Below, in pieces: positions 1 to 6,183 of a stretch of 9,314 nt of DNA. A program made the translations under genes and the position numbers. The notes below the pieces were generated by a model that worked only from the letters and a program-made list of their open reading frames with translations, did not search any database and was not told the origin of the DNA. This DNA comes from Ktedonobacter racemifer (GTDB taxonomy: Bacteria > Chloroflexota > DTOL01 > JACQYG01): contig DYIS01000091.1 in the NCBI GenBank assembly GCA_020723545.1, positions 1 to 9,314 on the forward strand, read 5' to 3'. Every line of letters begins with the position of its first letter. Positions within the stretch are counted from its first letter, which is position 1.

Positions 1-43
1 TGAAGCACTCCGGCTTATCTTACGCTCTCCTGCCTGACTTTGC

Positions 44-60
44 AAAAGCCCTGGGCTTTT
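44..60 (-). terminator. Possible weak intrinsic terminator after the pilus operon
   Basis: A perfect inverted repeat (AAAAGCC / GGCTTTT around a three-base loop) starts 7 bases after the stop codon of the last operon gene. Read on the minus strand, the descending arm ends in four T. The GC core is only 3–4 bp and there is no long U tract beyond it, so termination may be weak. Because it is symmetric it could act in both directions. Its place right behind a long operon is the main support. Confidence 0.4.
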
Positions 61-67
61 CCCTCTT

Positions 68-1237
68 CTACTCCGTCACGTGTACGATCGACCACTCGGT
101 CTGCCAAGTCACAGCCGCCGTGCTCAGGCCCCGGGCATCGTAGAAGGCCTGAGCCTGCCAGGTCCCAATGGCCGTGCTCCCGAAGTCCGGGTCGCCGGTA
201 CCGGCGGCATCCAGGCGGTAGTTGCCGCTCCCGTCAGTGAAGGCGTAGTGGGTACCGGCAACCCCCGCCGGATCGGTGATCACTATCCGTATATTCTGGC
301 CCGAGACCCCCACCCCGCCGATCTGGAGGCTCCCGTAGAGCACCTGGGCTGGCTGAAAGACCCGGGAGGCGTACCAGGCCAGCCAGGGATACTGCCGGTA
401 CAGGGTGAAGCCGGTGACTGCTGGCGTCGGCGTGGGGGTGGGGGTGGAGGTGGGCAGAGGCGTAGGAGTCGGCGTGAACGTCGGCGTGGGCGGGGTACTA
501 TCCAGCCAGTAGGTTCGGATGTACTCGAAGGACTCCCGAGGCCAGTTGCCCGCCCACTGTTGAGTGCTGGGGTCGCCCAGGATGAAGATATATGGGCGGA
601 GGGCCGTGTTGCCCTGGAAGACCTGACGGCCGTCCAGGAAGAGCGTCCAAATCGTGCCCCTCACCTCACCCCGGAAAACGTGCCGGGCGTGGTCATAGGG
701 CTGCGCGTACACCACCCCGCCAAACCAGGATACGGTGATGCCGATATTCGGGTTGCCGTGGATCGCCGCGCCCACCACCGGATTCCCGTTCAACCAGCCG
801 AAGACGTTGAAGCCCACGCCGTACCCGGCCACCCCCGGCGGGTCGGTGTAGGTCAGCGCCGTCTCCCAGGCGAAATCGCCCTGCTGCGGGATGGCATAGC
901 CCACCGTCCCGTCGACGTGGGTGAGGTTCGGGCTGGTGCTGGTGTAGATCCAGGGATAGGTGTTGGAATTATCCGCCCACAGGGTCAACGCCCCGGGATA
1001 CATGGTGGCGCTGACGTTGGAGGCACCACGGGCGGCCCGCCAGTACGAGGTGCAGCCGGAGCCGGAGTTCAGCGTGGTATCGAAGGCGAAGCCCGCCCCC
1101 TCCTCGAACTCTTCGGCCCAGTAAAGGCGCCATATCTGGGCGATGGCCACAGGTGCCCTCTCAGCCCCCTCCAGGATCAGGGCGAGCAGGAACAGGATCG
1201 CCAAAGCCACTTGAACGCGTTTTCTTAAAGCTCCCAT
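68..1237 (-). CDS. Secreted lectin-like (LamG/ConA-type) protein with Thr-Pro linker and C-terminal Ig-like domain
   Basis: A 389-residue exported protein. Residues 1–34 form a signal peptide: basic MGALRKR, hydrophobic core 9–22, and a likely signal peptidase I site after AIA (31–33). Residues about 40–245 look like a concanavalin/LamG-type beta-sandwich, including FLDGRQVF near 200–207. Residues 247–273 are a Thr/Pro/Ser linker of TPTP repeats, typical of surface proteins that hold a domain away from the cell. Residues about 295–388 resemble a bacterial Ig-like or carboxypeptidase-regulatory-like beta domain (TDGSGNYRL at 334–342). There is no LPXTG motif or C-terminal membrane anchor. The ATG at 1237 is chosen because GAGAGGG lies 6 bases upstream; an ATG at 1252, overlapping the tadG-like stop as ATGA, would add five residues. 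As last gene of the Tad operon it may be a pilus-associated adhesin or carbohydrate-binding protein. That is inference, and no enzymatic residues were recognised. Confidence 0.8.
   Translation of the reverse strand: MGALRKRVQVALAILFLLALILEGAERAPVAIAQIWRLYWAEEFEEGAGFAFDTTLNSGSGCTSYWRAARGASNVSATMYPGALTLWADNSNTYPWIYTSTSPNLTHVDGTVGYAIPQQGDFAWETALTYTDPPGVAGYGVGFNVFGWLNGNPVVGAAIHGNPNIGITVSWFGGVVYAQPYDHARHVFRGEVRGTIWTLFLDGRQVFQGNTALRPYIFILGDPSTQQWAGNWPRESFEYIRTYWLDSTPPTPTFTPTPTPLPTSTPTPTPTPAVTGFTLYRQYPWLAWYASRVFQPAQVLYGSLQIGGVGVSGQNIRIVITDPAGVAGTHYAFTDGSGNYRLDAAGTGDPDFGSTAIGTWQAQAFYDARGLSTAAVTWQTEWSIVHVTE
419..499 (-). repeat. Thr-Pro low-complexity linker repeat
   Basis: This stretch encodes residues 247–273 of the secreted lectin-like protein and is made of ACG/ACC-CCC style Thr-Pro dipeptide codons. 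On the plus strand it reads as GT/GG-rich repeats. Such repeats are prone to slippage, so linker length may vary between strains (inference). Confidence 0.75.
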
Positions 1238-1243
1238 ATGTTG

Positions 1244-1250
1244 CCCTCTC
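1244..1250 (-). promoter_or_regulatory. Ribosome binding site of the lectin-like gene
   Basis: GAGAGGG on the minus strand lies 6 bases before the ATG at 1237 and overlaps the end of the preceding tadG-like gene. It favours this start over the ATG at 1252, which has no comparable site upstream. Confidence 0.55.
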
Positions 1251-1854
1251 ATGGCCGCCCGGCAACACCGGCGGCGGCGAAGGCGTGCAGGATCAGGCTG
1301 CCTGAGCCGTCGACCCAGCCGAAGAAGGTGACATTCACCGGGATCTCGACGTACACTCCCACGCTGGGCTCCGTGGCGGTCCACGCGGACGAGCCCTTCT
1401 GGCTGGCCCAGGGCACTGGCGGGAAGCCAGGAACCGTCCCCCCGCCCGGATCTGGGAGCACCCTCACGTCGGCGGTGTAGGCCGTTATCCCCCGGGCAGC
1501 CAGGGCCGCACTCAGGCCGGAGCGAGCCTCTCTCTCCGCCACGGACTTATCCAGGGCGAGTTGTCCGCCTGAATACAGTGCGCCCCAGTCCCGGCCCTTC
1601 GATACGCCCCGCAAGGCAGCATCGGAGGCGGCCTGGTAAGCGAAATCCCGGGCGGCTTGCACGTTGTACAGGTCCACCAGGCCGGCGGAGATGAGCAGGA
1701 ACACCAGAGTAGCCAGGATGCCCGCGGCGGTGGTGTTGCCGCGTTCTCGATAGCCACCTCGTCGGAGCGCCCTGAGCCCAGCAAGGTGCTTGGCAGCCAG
1801 CCTGATCCTGCTGATCCTGGCCAGGAGCCGGGGGTACGGCCATCGCCGGCGCAT
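1249..1854 (-). CDS. TadG/TadE-like Flp pilus-assembly protein
   Basis: A 201-residue membrane protein. A basic N-terminal stretch (1–38) precedes RERGN and one hydrophobic segment at about 44–66, followed by VDLYNVQAARDFAYQAASDAAL. This matches the N-terminal TadE/G-like module (Gly-containing prepilin-like turn, single helix, then A-rich segment). The rest is predicted outside the membrane. Unlike true Flp pilins, no Glu sits at +5 after the Gly, so processing by the prepilin peptidase is doubtful. It is much shorter than classical TadG (over 400 residues with a von Willebrand A domain), so it is a TadG-like minor component, not full TadG. AGAGGAGG lies a few bases before the ATG. It starts 10 bases after tadE and its TGA overlaps a possible upstream ATG of the next gene. 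Confidence 0.78.
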   Translation of the reverse strand: MRRRWPYPRLLARISRIRLAAKHLAGLRALRRGGYRERGNTTAAGILATLVFLLISAGLVDLYNVQAARDFAYQAASDAALRGVSKGRDWGALYSGGQLALDKSVAEREARSGLSAALAARGITAYTADVRVLPDPGGGTVPGFPPVPWASQKGSSAWTATEPSVGVYVEIPVNVTFFGWVDGSGSLILHAFAAAGVAGRP

Positions 1855-1864
1855 ACTACCTCCT

Positions 1865-2275
1865 CTACGGATACTTCTCGATGAGTTGAGAGTGCTCGGC
1901 GTAGATGGTGCGGCGCGAGGTGATGAGCATCGGTATCACGGGCGTGTAGTCCACCTCCGCTCGCACGGTGAAAGCGGACTGGAAGCTCTGGCTGGGCATG
2001 GCCACCGCCACCCGGACGCCGGGGGCGTAGGCGCCGCCCAGGACGTTGTTCTGGACCTCGGACCGGACCATGGCGGTGGCCGTGGCCACGTCGGAGGGGG
2101 TGTAGGACAGATACCTGGCCGCCCGGTACACCCCCACGTCCAGGGAGTGCTTCAGGGCCAGGCCCCTCCCCAGCTCCACGGAGCCGAAGAAGAGCAGGGC
2201 GAAGAAGAGGATGAAGAACACCGCCTCCACCGTGGCCTGGCCGGCCTGTCGCCGGTTAAACAAACATCCAGGCAT
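1865..2275 (-). CDS. tadE: TadE-like pseudopilin
   Basis: A 136-residue protein with the TadE signature at its N-terminus: RRQAGQATVEAVFF at 8–21, then a hydrophobic helix to about 33 and VELGRG. In the Tad system TadE is a minor pseudopilin matured by the TadV peptidase. Here the Gly12|Gln13 position with Glu17 at +5 fits the prepilin cleavage consensus. Residues 45–136 form the soluble domain. The ATG at 2275 overlaps the end of the prepilin peptidase gene by 20 bases, suggesting translational coupling. The ribosome binding site is weak (GGGGGTGATCT upstream), so a slightly later TTG start is possible. It is followed after 10 bases by the tadG-like gene. Confidence 0.86.
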   Translation of the reverse strand: MPGCLFNRRQAGQATVEAVFFILFFALLFFGSVELGRGLALKHSLDVGVYRAARYLSYTPSDVATATAMVRSEVQNNVLGGAYAPGVRVAVAMPSQSFQSAFTVRAEVDYTPVIPMLITSRRTIYAEHSQLIEKYP

Positions 2276-2765
2276 AGATCACCCCCGCCAAGGTAAATGC
2301 CACCGCCGGCACCCCCTCTTTCTCCAGTTCGAGCCGGGCCTCCTCGCCTCCGGCCTTGAGGTTCCCGCCCAGGATGGCCAGGACCACCCCTGCTCTCTCC
2401 CAGAGCCTCTGGGCGGTGGCGCCAAGGGGCTTCCCCCAGGCCCTGGCCACGAGCACCGGCACCCCCATGGCCAGGACCGACAGGCACAGCACCAGAAGGA
2501 ACCTCTCCTCCGGGAAGAGGGCGAAGAGCGCCATCAGGAGCTTGGCATCGCCTCCCCCGAAGAACCTGCCCGTGGACCACAGGGCGAAGATGAAAAACCA
2601 GGCGAAGAGGAAGCCGAAGCTCCCCTGGTAGAGCCGCCAGACGGCGAGGCCCAGCATGGCCGGGAGGGTCAGGGCCAGGGGGATCACCCGGGTCCGCCAG
2701 TCCAGGGCGGTGATCGCCCCCAGGTAGAGCGTGAGTCCCAGCTTAATGGCAACTGCAGCGGTCAT
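2256..2765 (-). CDS. A24-family prepilin peptidase (TadV/CpaA-like)
   Basis: A 169-residue, highly hydrophobic aspartic peptidase that would cleave the Flp prepilins (and probably TadE) at the inner face of the membrane. The two catalytic aspartates of the family are visible: Asp22 in LDWRTRVIP and Asp73 in the FFGGGDAK motif (GxGDxK). The short length without an N-terminal methylase domain is typical of TadV/CpaA as opposed to PilD. Membrane helices are likely at about 7–21, 30–46, 51–64, 76–105 and 153–168. The ATG at 2765 overlaps the TGA of the upstream pilin gene (ATGA) with no strong ribosome binding site, so translation is probably coupled. An in-frame extension toward 2984 would run through pilin coding sequence and is unlikely. 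Confidence 0.9.
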   Translation of the reverse strand: MTAAVAIKLGLTLYLGAITALDWRTRVIPLALTLPAMLGLAVWRLYQGSFGFLFAWFFIFALWSTGRFFGGGDAKLLMALFALFPEERFLLVLCLSVLAMGVPVLVARAWGKPLGATAQRLWERAGVVLAILGGNLKAGGEEARLELEKEGVPAVAFTLAGVIYAWMFV

Positions 2766-2920
2766 AGATTGGAGTTCACCGCCCTGAGCTTGCCCTGCAG
2801 GTTCTGGAAGATGGTGTTGAGTATGGCCAGGAGAAACATGGCGACCAGGGCGCCAATGACGATGTACTCTATCGAGATCGTGCCCCGGCCGTCGCCGAGA
2901 AACGCGCTGACTCTGCTCAC
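2762..2920 (-). CDS. Flp-family prepilin B
   Basis: A 52-residue prepilin. The leader MSRVSAFLGDGRG ends at Gly13. Cleavage before Thr14 would leave TISIEY with Glu18 at +5 and Tyr19 at +6, the hallmark of Flp/TadA-system pilins. A single hydrophobic helix follows (about 20–38), then NTIFQNLQGKL and a short polar tail. The GTG at 2920 is chosen because GGGAGG lies 5 bases upstream and gives a leader exactly as long as in prepilin A. An ATG at 2962 is in frame but falls inside a hairpin loop and has no ribosome binding site. It is clearly paralogous to prepilin A (shared IEY, GALV, NTIF.N.Q) and overlaps the prepilin peptidase gene by 4 bases. Confidence 0.87.
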   Translation of the reverse strand: MSRVSAFLGDGRGTISIEYIVIGALVAMFLLAILNTIFQNLQGKLRAVNSNL

Positions 2921-2924
2921 AGTT

Positions 2925-2931
2925 ACCTCCC
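2925..2931 (-). promoter_or_regulatory. Ribosome binding site deciding the GTG start of prepilin B
   Basis: GGGAGGT on the minus strand sits about 5 bases upstream of the GTG at 2920. It is the only good site in the intergenic region and places the start after, not inside, the upstream stem-loop. Confidence 0.65.
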
Positions 2932-2948
2932 AAGCAAGAGAAAGGTTG

Positions 2949-2970
2949 GCGGGCCGGTTCATCGGCCCGC
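2949..2970 (-). promoter_or_regulatory. Strong stem-loop between the two pilin genes
   Basis: Perfect 8-bp arms GCGGGCCG and CGGCCCGC enclose a 6-base loop (ATGAAC on the minus strand). It lies 10 bases after the stop of prepilin A and about 18 bases before the prepilin B ribosome binding site. The sequence after the stem (CAACCTTTCTCTT) is pyrimidine-rich but not a clean U tract. It may be a leaky terminator, or an RNA-processing or 3'-protecting element that raises prepilin A mRNA over downstream genes (inference). Confidence 0.65.
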
Positions 2971-2980
2971 CCGGATCGAC

Positions 2981-3166
2981 TCACTGGGGTGCCGAGGGCA
3001 CTTTGGACGTGTACTCGGTGTTGGTGGCAGTGGCCCGCGACTGGGAGTTCGTGAAGATCGTGTTGAAGATCGCGGCCAGGAACAGCACCACCAGGGCACC
3101 CACGGCCAGGTACTCGATCTGAACCGGGCCCCGGTTGTCTCTGAGAAAGCCTTGCAGCACGGTCAC
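2981..3166 (-). CDS. Flp-family prepilin A (candidate major pilin)
   Basis: A 61-residue prepilin. The leader MTVLQGFLRDNRG ends at Gly13. Predicted cleavage before Pro14 gives PVQIEY with Glu18 (+5) and Tyr19 (+6), matching the Flp consensus; Pro at +1 is uncommon. A hydrophobic helix runs from about 20 to 37 (GALVVLFLAAIFN), followed by TIFTNSQ and a polar Ser/Thr-rich tail to PSAPQ. The start is the GTG at 3166, 7 bases after a near-perfect AAAGGAGGTG. A GTG at 3175 is in frame but overlaps that site. It has the best ribosome binding site in the operon and is followed by a strong stem-loop, both consistent with a highly made major pilin (inference). Confidence 0.88.
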   Translation of the reverse strand: MTVLQGFLRDNRGPVQIEYLAVGALVVLFLAAIFNTIFTNSQSRATATNTEYTSKVPSAPQ

Positions 3167-3172
3167 GTTTTT

Positions 3173-3182
3173 CACCTCCTTT
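3173..3182 (-). promoter_or_regulatory. Near-perfect Shine-Dalgarno of prepilin A
   Basis: AAAGGAGGTG on the minus strand is an almost full match to the anti-Shine-Dalgarno sequence of 16S rRNA. It sets the GTG at 3166 as start because the earlier in-frame GTG lies within the site itself. It is the strongest site in the operon alongside that of the first gene. Confidence 0.7.
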
Positions 3183-3203
3183 CGGCGCTGGTGCGCGTGC
3201 TCT

Positions 3204-4031
3204 CTATCTCACACCCTGAATGCCGGCCAGGACCGTCATGGCCAGGGGCAGGATGAGCAGGATGAACACGTTCGGGAAGAAGCCCACCAGGGTGGGCAGG
3301 AGGAGCCTGGCCGGCGCGTCCTCGATGCTCATCTCCACCCGCTCCTGGATCTCCGCCTCCACCTCCCGGGCCGAGGTCAGGAGGGCCTCGGCGAAGCTGA
3401 GCCCGCCCCGCCTGGCAGCCTCCAGGCGCAGCAAGAGGTCCCGCAGCTCCTTGGACCGAAAGTCCTCGGCCAGACCCCCGATCACGGCCTCCGGCGATGT
3501 GGAGAGCCTGGTGTCCAGGTGGTGGCGGAGCCTCCGAGCGAAAAGGGAATACCCCTCCTCCCGGCCGGCGATGTCCATGAGGGCCCGGGAGAGCGTCTCG
3601 TTCAGGGTGACGGCCAGGCGGAGGCTCGTTATGAAGTCCCGGATCTCCCGCAGGTGACGCCACTGGGCCTCGGCGGCCACGGCCTTCATGACGAGCCGGG
3701 GCGCGAGCCCTCCCAGAAGCCCCACCAGGGCGAAGAGGGGGCTCGTCTCGGCAAAGACTAAATAGGCCACGGCCAGGCCCAGGATGGCCGTCACGACTTG
3801 CACCATCTGCCAGTTCGTCCCGGAAAGACCCAGGTAGTCCTCCTCAGGGATCGGGAGGAGGTCGCGCTTCTGGCCCGGGGGCAGGACCATCGCGCGTCGC
3901 AGGAACCGGCGCCGGCGAAACTGCAGGAGCCTGGTGGCCAGGCCCCAGGCCCCGTTGGCGCTGGAGTACAGGAGCCCGAAGGCGCCGACGGCCAGGCCCA
4001 AGGCAAAGACGTAGCCGAGCACAGTAGACAT
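3204..4031 (-). CDS. tadC: TadC-like inner-membrane platform protein (T2SSF domain)
   Basis: A 275-residue protein of the GspF/TadC family. Hydrophobic segments lie at about 4–23, 76–94, 98–112 and 247–270. The conserved T2SSF cytoplasmic domain is at about 130–250, including the family-typical ARRGGLSFAEALLTSAREVE (206–225) and the terminal membrane motif PTLVGFFPNVFILLILP. With TadB it forms the platform on which the TadA motor acts. The ATG at 4031 shares one base with the tadB stop (TGATG), and GGAAAGGG lies about 7 bases upstream. The frame is open far upstream to 4790, but that part lies over tadB in another frame and looks like non-coding translation (Pro/Gly/Arg-rich). Confidence 0.9.
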   Translation of the reverse strand: MSTVLGYVFALGLAVGAFGLLYSSANGAWGLATRLLQFRRRRFLRRAMVLPPGQKRDLLPIPEEDYLGLSGTNWQMVQVVTAILGLAVAYLVFAETSPLFALVGLLGGLAPRLVMKAVAAEAQWRHLREIRDFITSLRLAVTLNETLSRALMDIAGREEGYSLFARRLRHHLDTRLSTSPEAVIGGLAEDFRSKELRDLLLRLEAARRGGLSFAEALLTSAREVEAEIQERVEMSIEDAPARLLLPTLVGFFPNVFILLILPLAMTVLAGIQGVR

Positions 4032-4912
4032 CAAAGCACCCTTTCCTGTAACTGTTGCATCTCCCGGTCCAGGTAGGCGCTGGTGATCAGGGCCGCGGTA
4101 GCCGCCACCAGAACCAGGGCCTGGCGCTGGAGGCTGGAGGTGTGGTAGTCCCGGAAAAGCGGCACCAGGAGGACCGCCCCCAGGGCCACCAGGTTGACCC
4201 CTTGGAGGAAGCGCATGGTCCAGGCTTGCAGGGCCAGGTTCACCGCCGCCTTCGCCTGCAGGCGCTTGCGTTTGCGGAGCCTGGTTTCCAGGTCTTTTAG
4301 CTGGGCGGCCACCTCTTTGGTCCCGGTGCGCGGCGCCAGCTCCAGGATGAACAGGAGTTGGCCCAGGTAGGGGTTGTTCCCGGCGGCTCGCAAGAGAGCC
4401 CGGTGGACGTTCTCGGGGGGACGTCCCGCCCGCAGGGCCCCGATGGCCTGGTTCAAGGGTGTGGCCAGGGGCTCTTTGACCTCGGTAACCGCTTCCTCCA
4501 GGGCGGGAAGGGCGGCGCCTTTGATCAGGTAGACCGAGTGGAACACAGCGACCAAGCGCTCCACCTGGTCGGTGACCAGGCTCGCCTCCCGGCTGCAAGA
4601 GCGCGGGCCCAGGTACCAGGCCACGGCCACGCCGACAACGACGAAGTAGGCCGCCAGGAGCGGACTCCTGGGCAGGGCCAGGCCCGCTACGGCCAGGCCG
4701 GCCAGAGCGGGCACCAGGTGCCCCGGGAACCTCCGGTGGGTGCGGACAAGCTCCAGGGCCTCTCGGGCCGGGGCTACGGCCACCAGCCACCTTCTGCGCC
4801 GGGCGGTGACCAGGCGCTCGGCCAGGTCGTAGATGCCGGACAAGAGGAGGTATGAGAGGAGCCCGCCGGATATGGCCAGGCCGACGGCGAACACCCAGGA
4901 TAGAGCCAACAT
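4031..4912 (-). CDS. tadB: TadB-like inner-membrane platform protein (T2SSF domain)
   Basis: A 293-residue membrane protein. Predicted membrane segments lie at about 5–26, 66–81, 84–101, 238–252 and 264–280, with the T2SSF cytoplasmic domain at about 115–235 (LVTDQVERLVAVFHSVYLIKG, then a leucine-rich helical bundle). This order and length match the TadB/GspF family. The ATG at 4912 follows the tadA stop by 2 bases, with GGGAGGG about 5 bases upstream overlapping that stop. It overlaps tadC by 1 base. Pairing of two T2SSF proteins directly after the ATPase is diagnostic of Tad loci. Confidence 0.88.
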   Translation of the reverse strand: MLALSWVFAVGLAISGGLLSYLLLSGIYDLAERLVTARRRRWLVAVAPAREALELVRTHRRFPGHLVPALAGLAVAGLALPRSPLLAAYFVVVGVAVAWYLGPRSCSREASLVTDQVERLVAVFHSVYLIKGAALPALEEAVTEVKEPLATPLNQAIGALRAGRPPENVHRALLRAAGNNPYLGQLLFILELAPRTGTKEVAAQLKDLETRLRKRKRLQAKAAVNLALQAWTMRFLQGVNLVALGAVLLVPLFRDYHTSSLQRQALVLVAATAALITSAYLDREMQQLQERVL

Positions 4913-4914
4913 AT

Positions 4915-6171
4915 CTACCCTCCCATCTCGATGCTGGCCGCGGCCACCAGGCGCTCCAACAGCCTGGGGGAGGCGTCGTGGCGCATCGTGGTCAAGTGTG
5001 TCAGCTCGTAGTGTCCTTCGACGATGCCCTCCACGGCGGCGATCTCCTTCACGTAGCGGCGGCCCTGGAAGTTTCTCTCCAGGTGGACCACCAGGTCAAT
5101 GCCCCGGGCAATGCGCTCCCGGGTGGCCAGGAAGTTGTACGTGGATTTGGTCTCCAGGACGATGCTCTCCAGGCGCAGCAGGGCGTCCAGGGCGGAGTTG
5201 CCGTGGATGGTGGAGAAGCCGATGACGCCCAGGTTGATGGCGTGCAGGAACTCCACCGCCTCGTCGGAGACCACCTCCCCCACGATGACGATGTCCGGCC
5301 TCATTCGGGTGTAGAGGGTGTTCACCACCTCCCGCATGGACACCTTGCCCTGCTCTCCCTCCTCCCGCACCACCGCCCAGGCCAGCCGAGGATGCTGGAT
5401 CTGGAGCTCCCGGAACTTCTCCACCAGGCAGACCTCCACCTCGGGCGGAAAGTGGGCGGACAGGGCGTTCAGGAGCGTGGTCTTGCCCGCGCCCGGGGCG
5501 CCGGAGATGAGCATGGACACCTTCCCGGAGGCGATGCACTGCCCCAGGAAGTCCGCGGCCTCCTGGTCCAAAGACCCCAGCTTGACCAGGTCGGAGAGGG
5601 TCAGGCGGCGGACCACGAACTTGCGAATGTTAATTGCCACCCCGTTGGCCGAGAGGGGCGGGATCATGGCGGTGAATCGGGAGCCGTCGGGAAGGTCCAC
5701 CAGGACAAATGGGTTCGAGGGCCCGAGCTGTTTTCCCCGGAACTCTGCCACCCGCCGGGCCAGCTCGTTGAAGTATCCGTCCGAGGCCTGGGGACCAACG
5801 TCCATCACCTGGCCCAGGCGCTCCAGGCGGACCAGGCTGGCCCGGACCATGATCTCGTTCACCTGCTGGTCCTCCAGGTACGGCTCCAGGATGCCCAGGC
5901 CCAGCATCCGCCGGGCAGCCTCCCGGGACATCGCCTGCAACTCTCCGTCAGGCAAGGCGGCCTCTCTCACCTCCGGCAGCTCCACCAGGGCCTTCAGGAT
6001 GCTGGCGGCAAAGCCCAGCCTCTCCCGCTCGCTCTCCTCCCCCCAGCGGGGGATGGGCACCCCCCTGGCCAGGAGGGAGTCCTGGATCCGAGGGATCAAA
6101 GCATCGTAGGTCAGCTCTCCGGCGATCGCCGGGCCCCTCGTCGTCATTGTCGCCATTGTGGCTGTCGTCAA
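4915..6171 (-). CDS. tadA: TadA/CpaF-type secretion/assembly ATPase
   Basis: The cytoplasmic hexameric ATPase that powers Flp pilus extension (GspE/PilT superfamily, CpaF subfamily), 418 residues. Visible motifs are Walker A GAPGAGKT (224–231), Walker B region PDIVIVGEV (292–300) and His box STIHGN (320–325). An N-terminal domain includes RRMLGLGILEPYLEDQQVNEIMV (about 88–110) and DGSRFTAMIPP (163–173). At the Asp-box position, where the family usually has a Glu-Asp pair (IEDxxEL type), this protein reads CLVEKFREL (248–256): Glu is kept but Asp is Lys. The TTG at 6171 is chosen because AGGGAGGG lies about 4–5 bases upstream. A GTG at 6186 overlapping the cpaB stop, or ATGs at 6156 and 6147, are possible alternatives. 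Confidence 0.92.
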   Translation of the reverse strand: MTTATMATMTTRGPAIAGELTYDALIPRIQDSLLARGVPIPRWGEESERERLGFAASILKALVELPEVREAALPDGELQAMSREAARRMLGLGILEPYLEDQQVNEIMVRASLVRLERLGQVMDVGPQASDGYFNELARRVAEFRGKQLGPSNPFVLVDLPDGSRFTAMIPPLSANGVAINIRKFVVRRLTLSDLVKLGSLDQEAADFLGQCIASGKVSMLISGAPGAGKTTLLNALSAHFPPEVEVCLVEKFRELQIQHPRLAWAVVREEGEQGKVSMREVVNTLYTRMRPDIVIVGEVVSDEAVEFLHAINLGVIGFSTIHGNSALDALLRLESIVLETKSTYNFLATRERIARGIDLVVHLERNFQGRRYVKEIAAVEGIVEGHYELTHLTTMRHDASPRLLERLVAAASIEMGG

Positions 6172-6175
6172 CGCG

Positions 6176-6183
6176 CCCTCCCT
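6176..6183 (-). promoter_or_regulatory. Ribosome binding site pointing to a TTG start of tadA
   Basis: AGGGAGGG on the minus strand overlaps the cpaB stop region and is spaced for the TTG at 6171. The GTG at 6186 has no site upstream, and the ATGs at 6156 and 6147 are too far away. Confidence 0.5.

Noticed and set aside
80..1228. A 382-codon open frame on the plus strand opposite the lectin-like gene
   Set aside because: Its composition is Gly/Arg/Val/Pro-biased and includes a poly-Gly run that is just the complement of the Thr-Pro linker. The minus strand has a signal peptide, ordered domains and a ribosome binding site.
4032..4790. N-terminal extension of the tadC frame across tadB
   Set aside because: The translated extension is Pro/Gly/Arg-rich and overlaps tadB, which is a well-supported gene in another frame. 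The ATG at 4031 has a ribosome binding site and gives normal family length.
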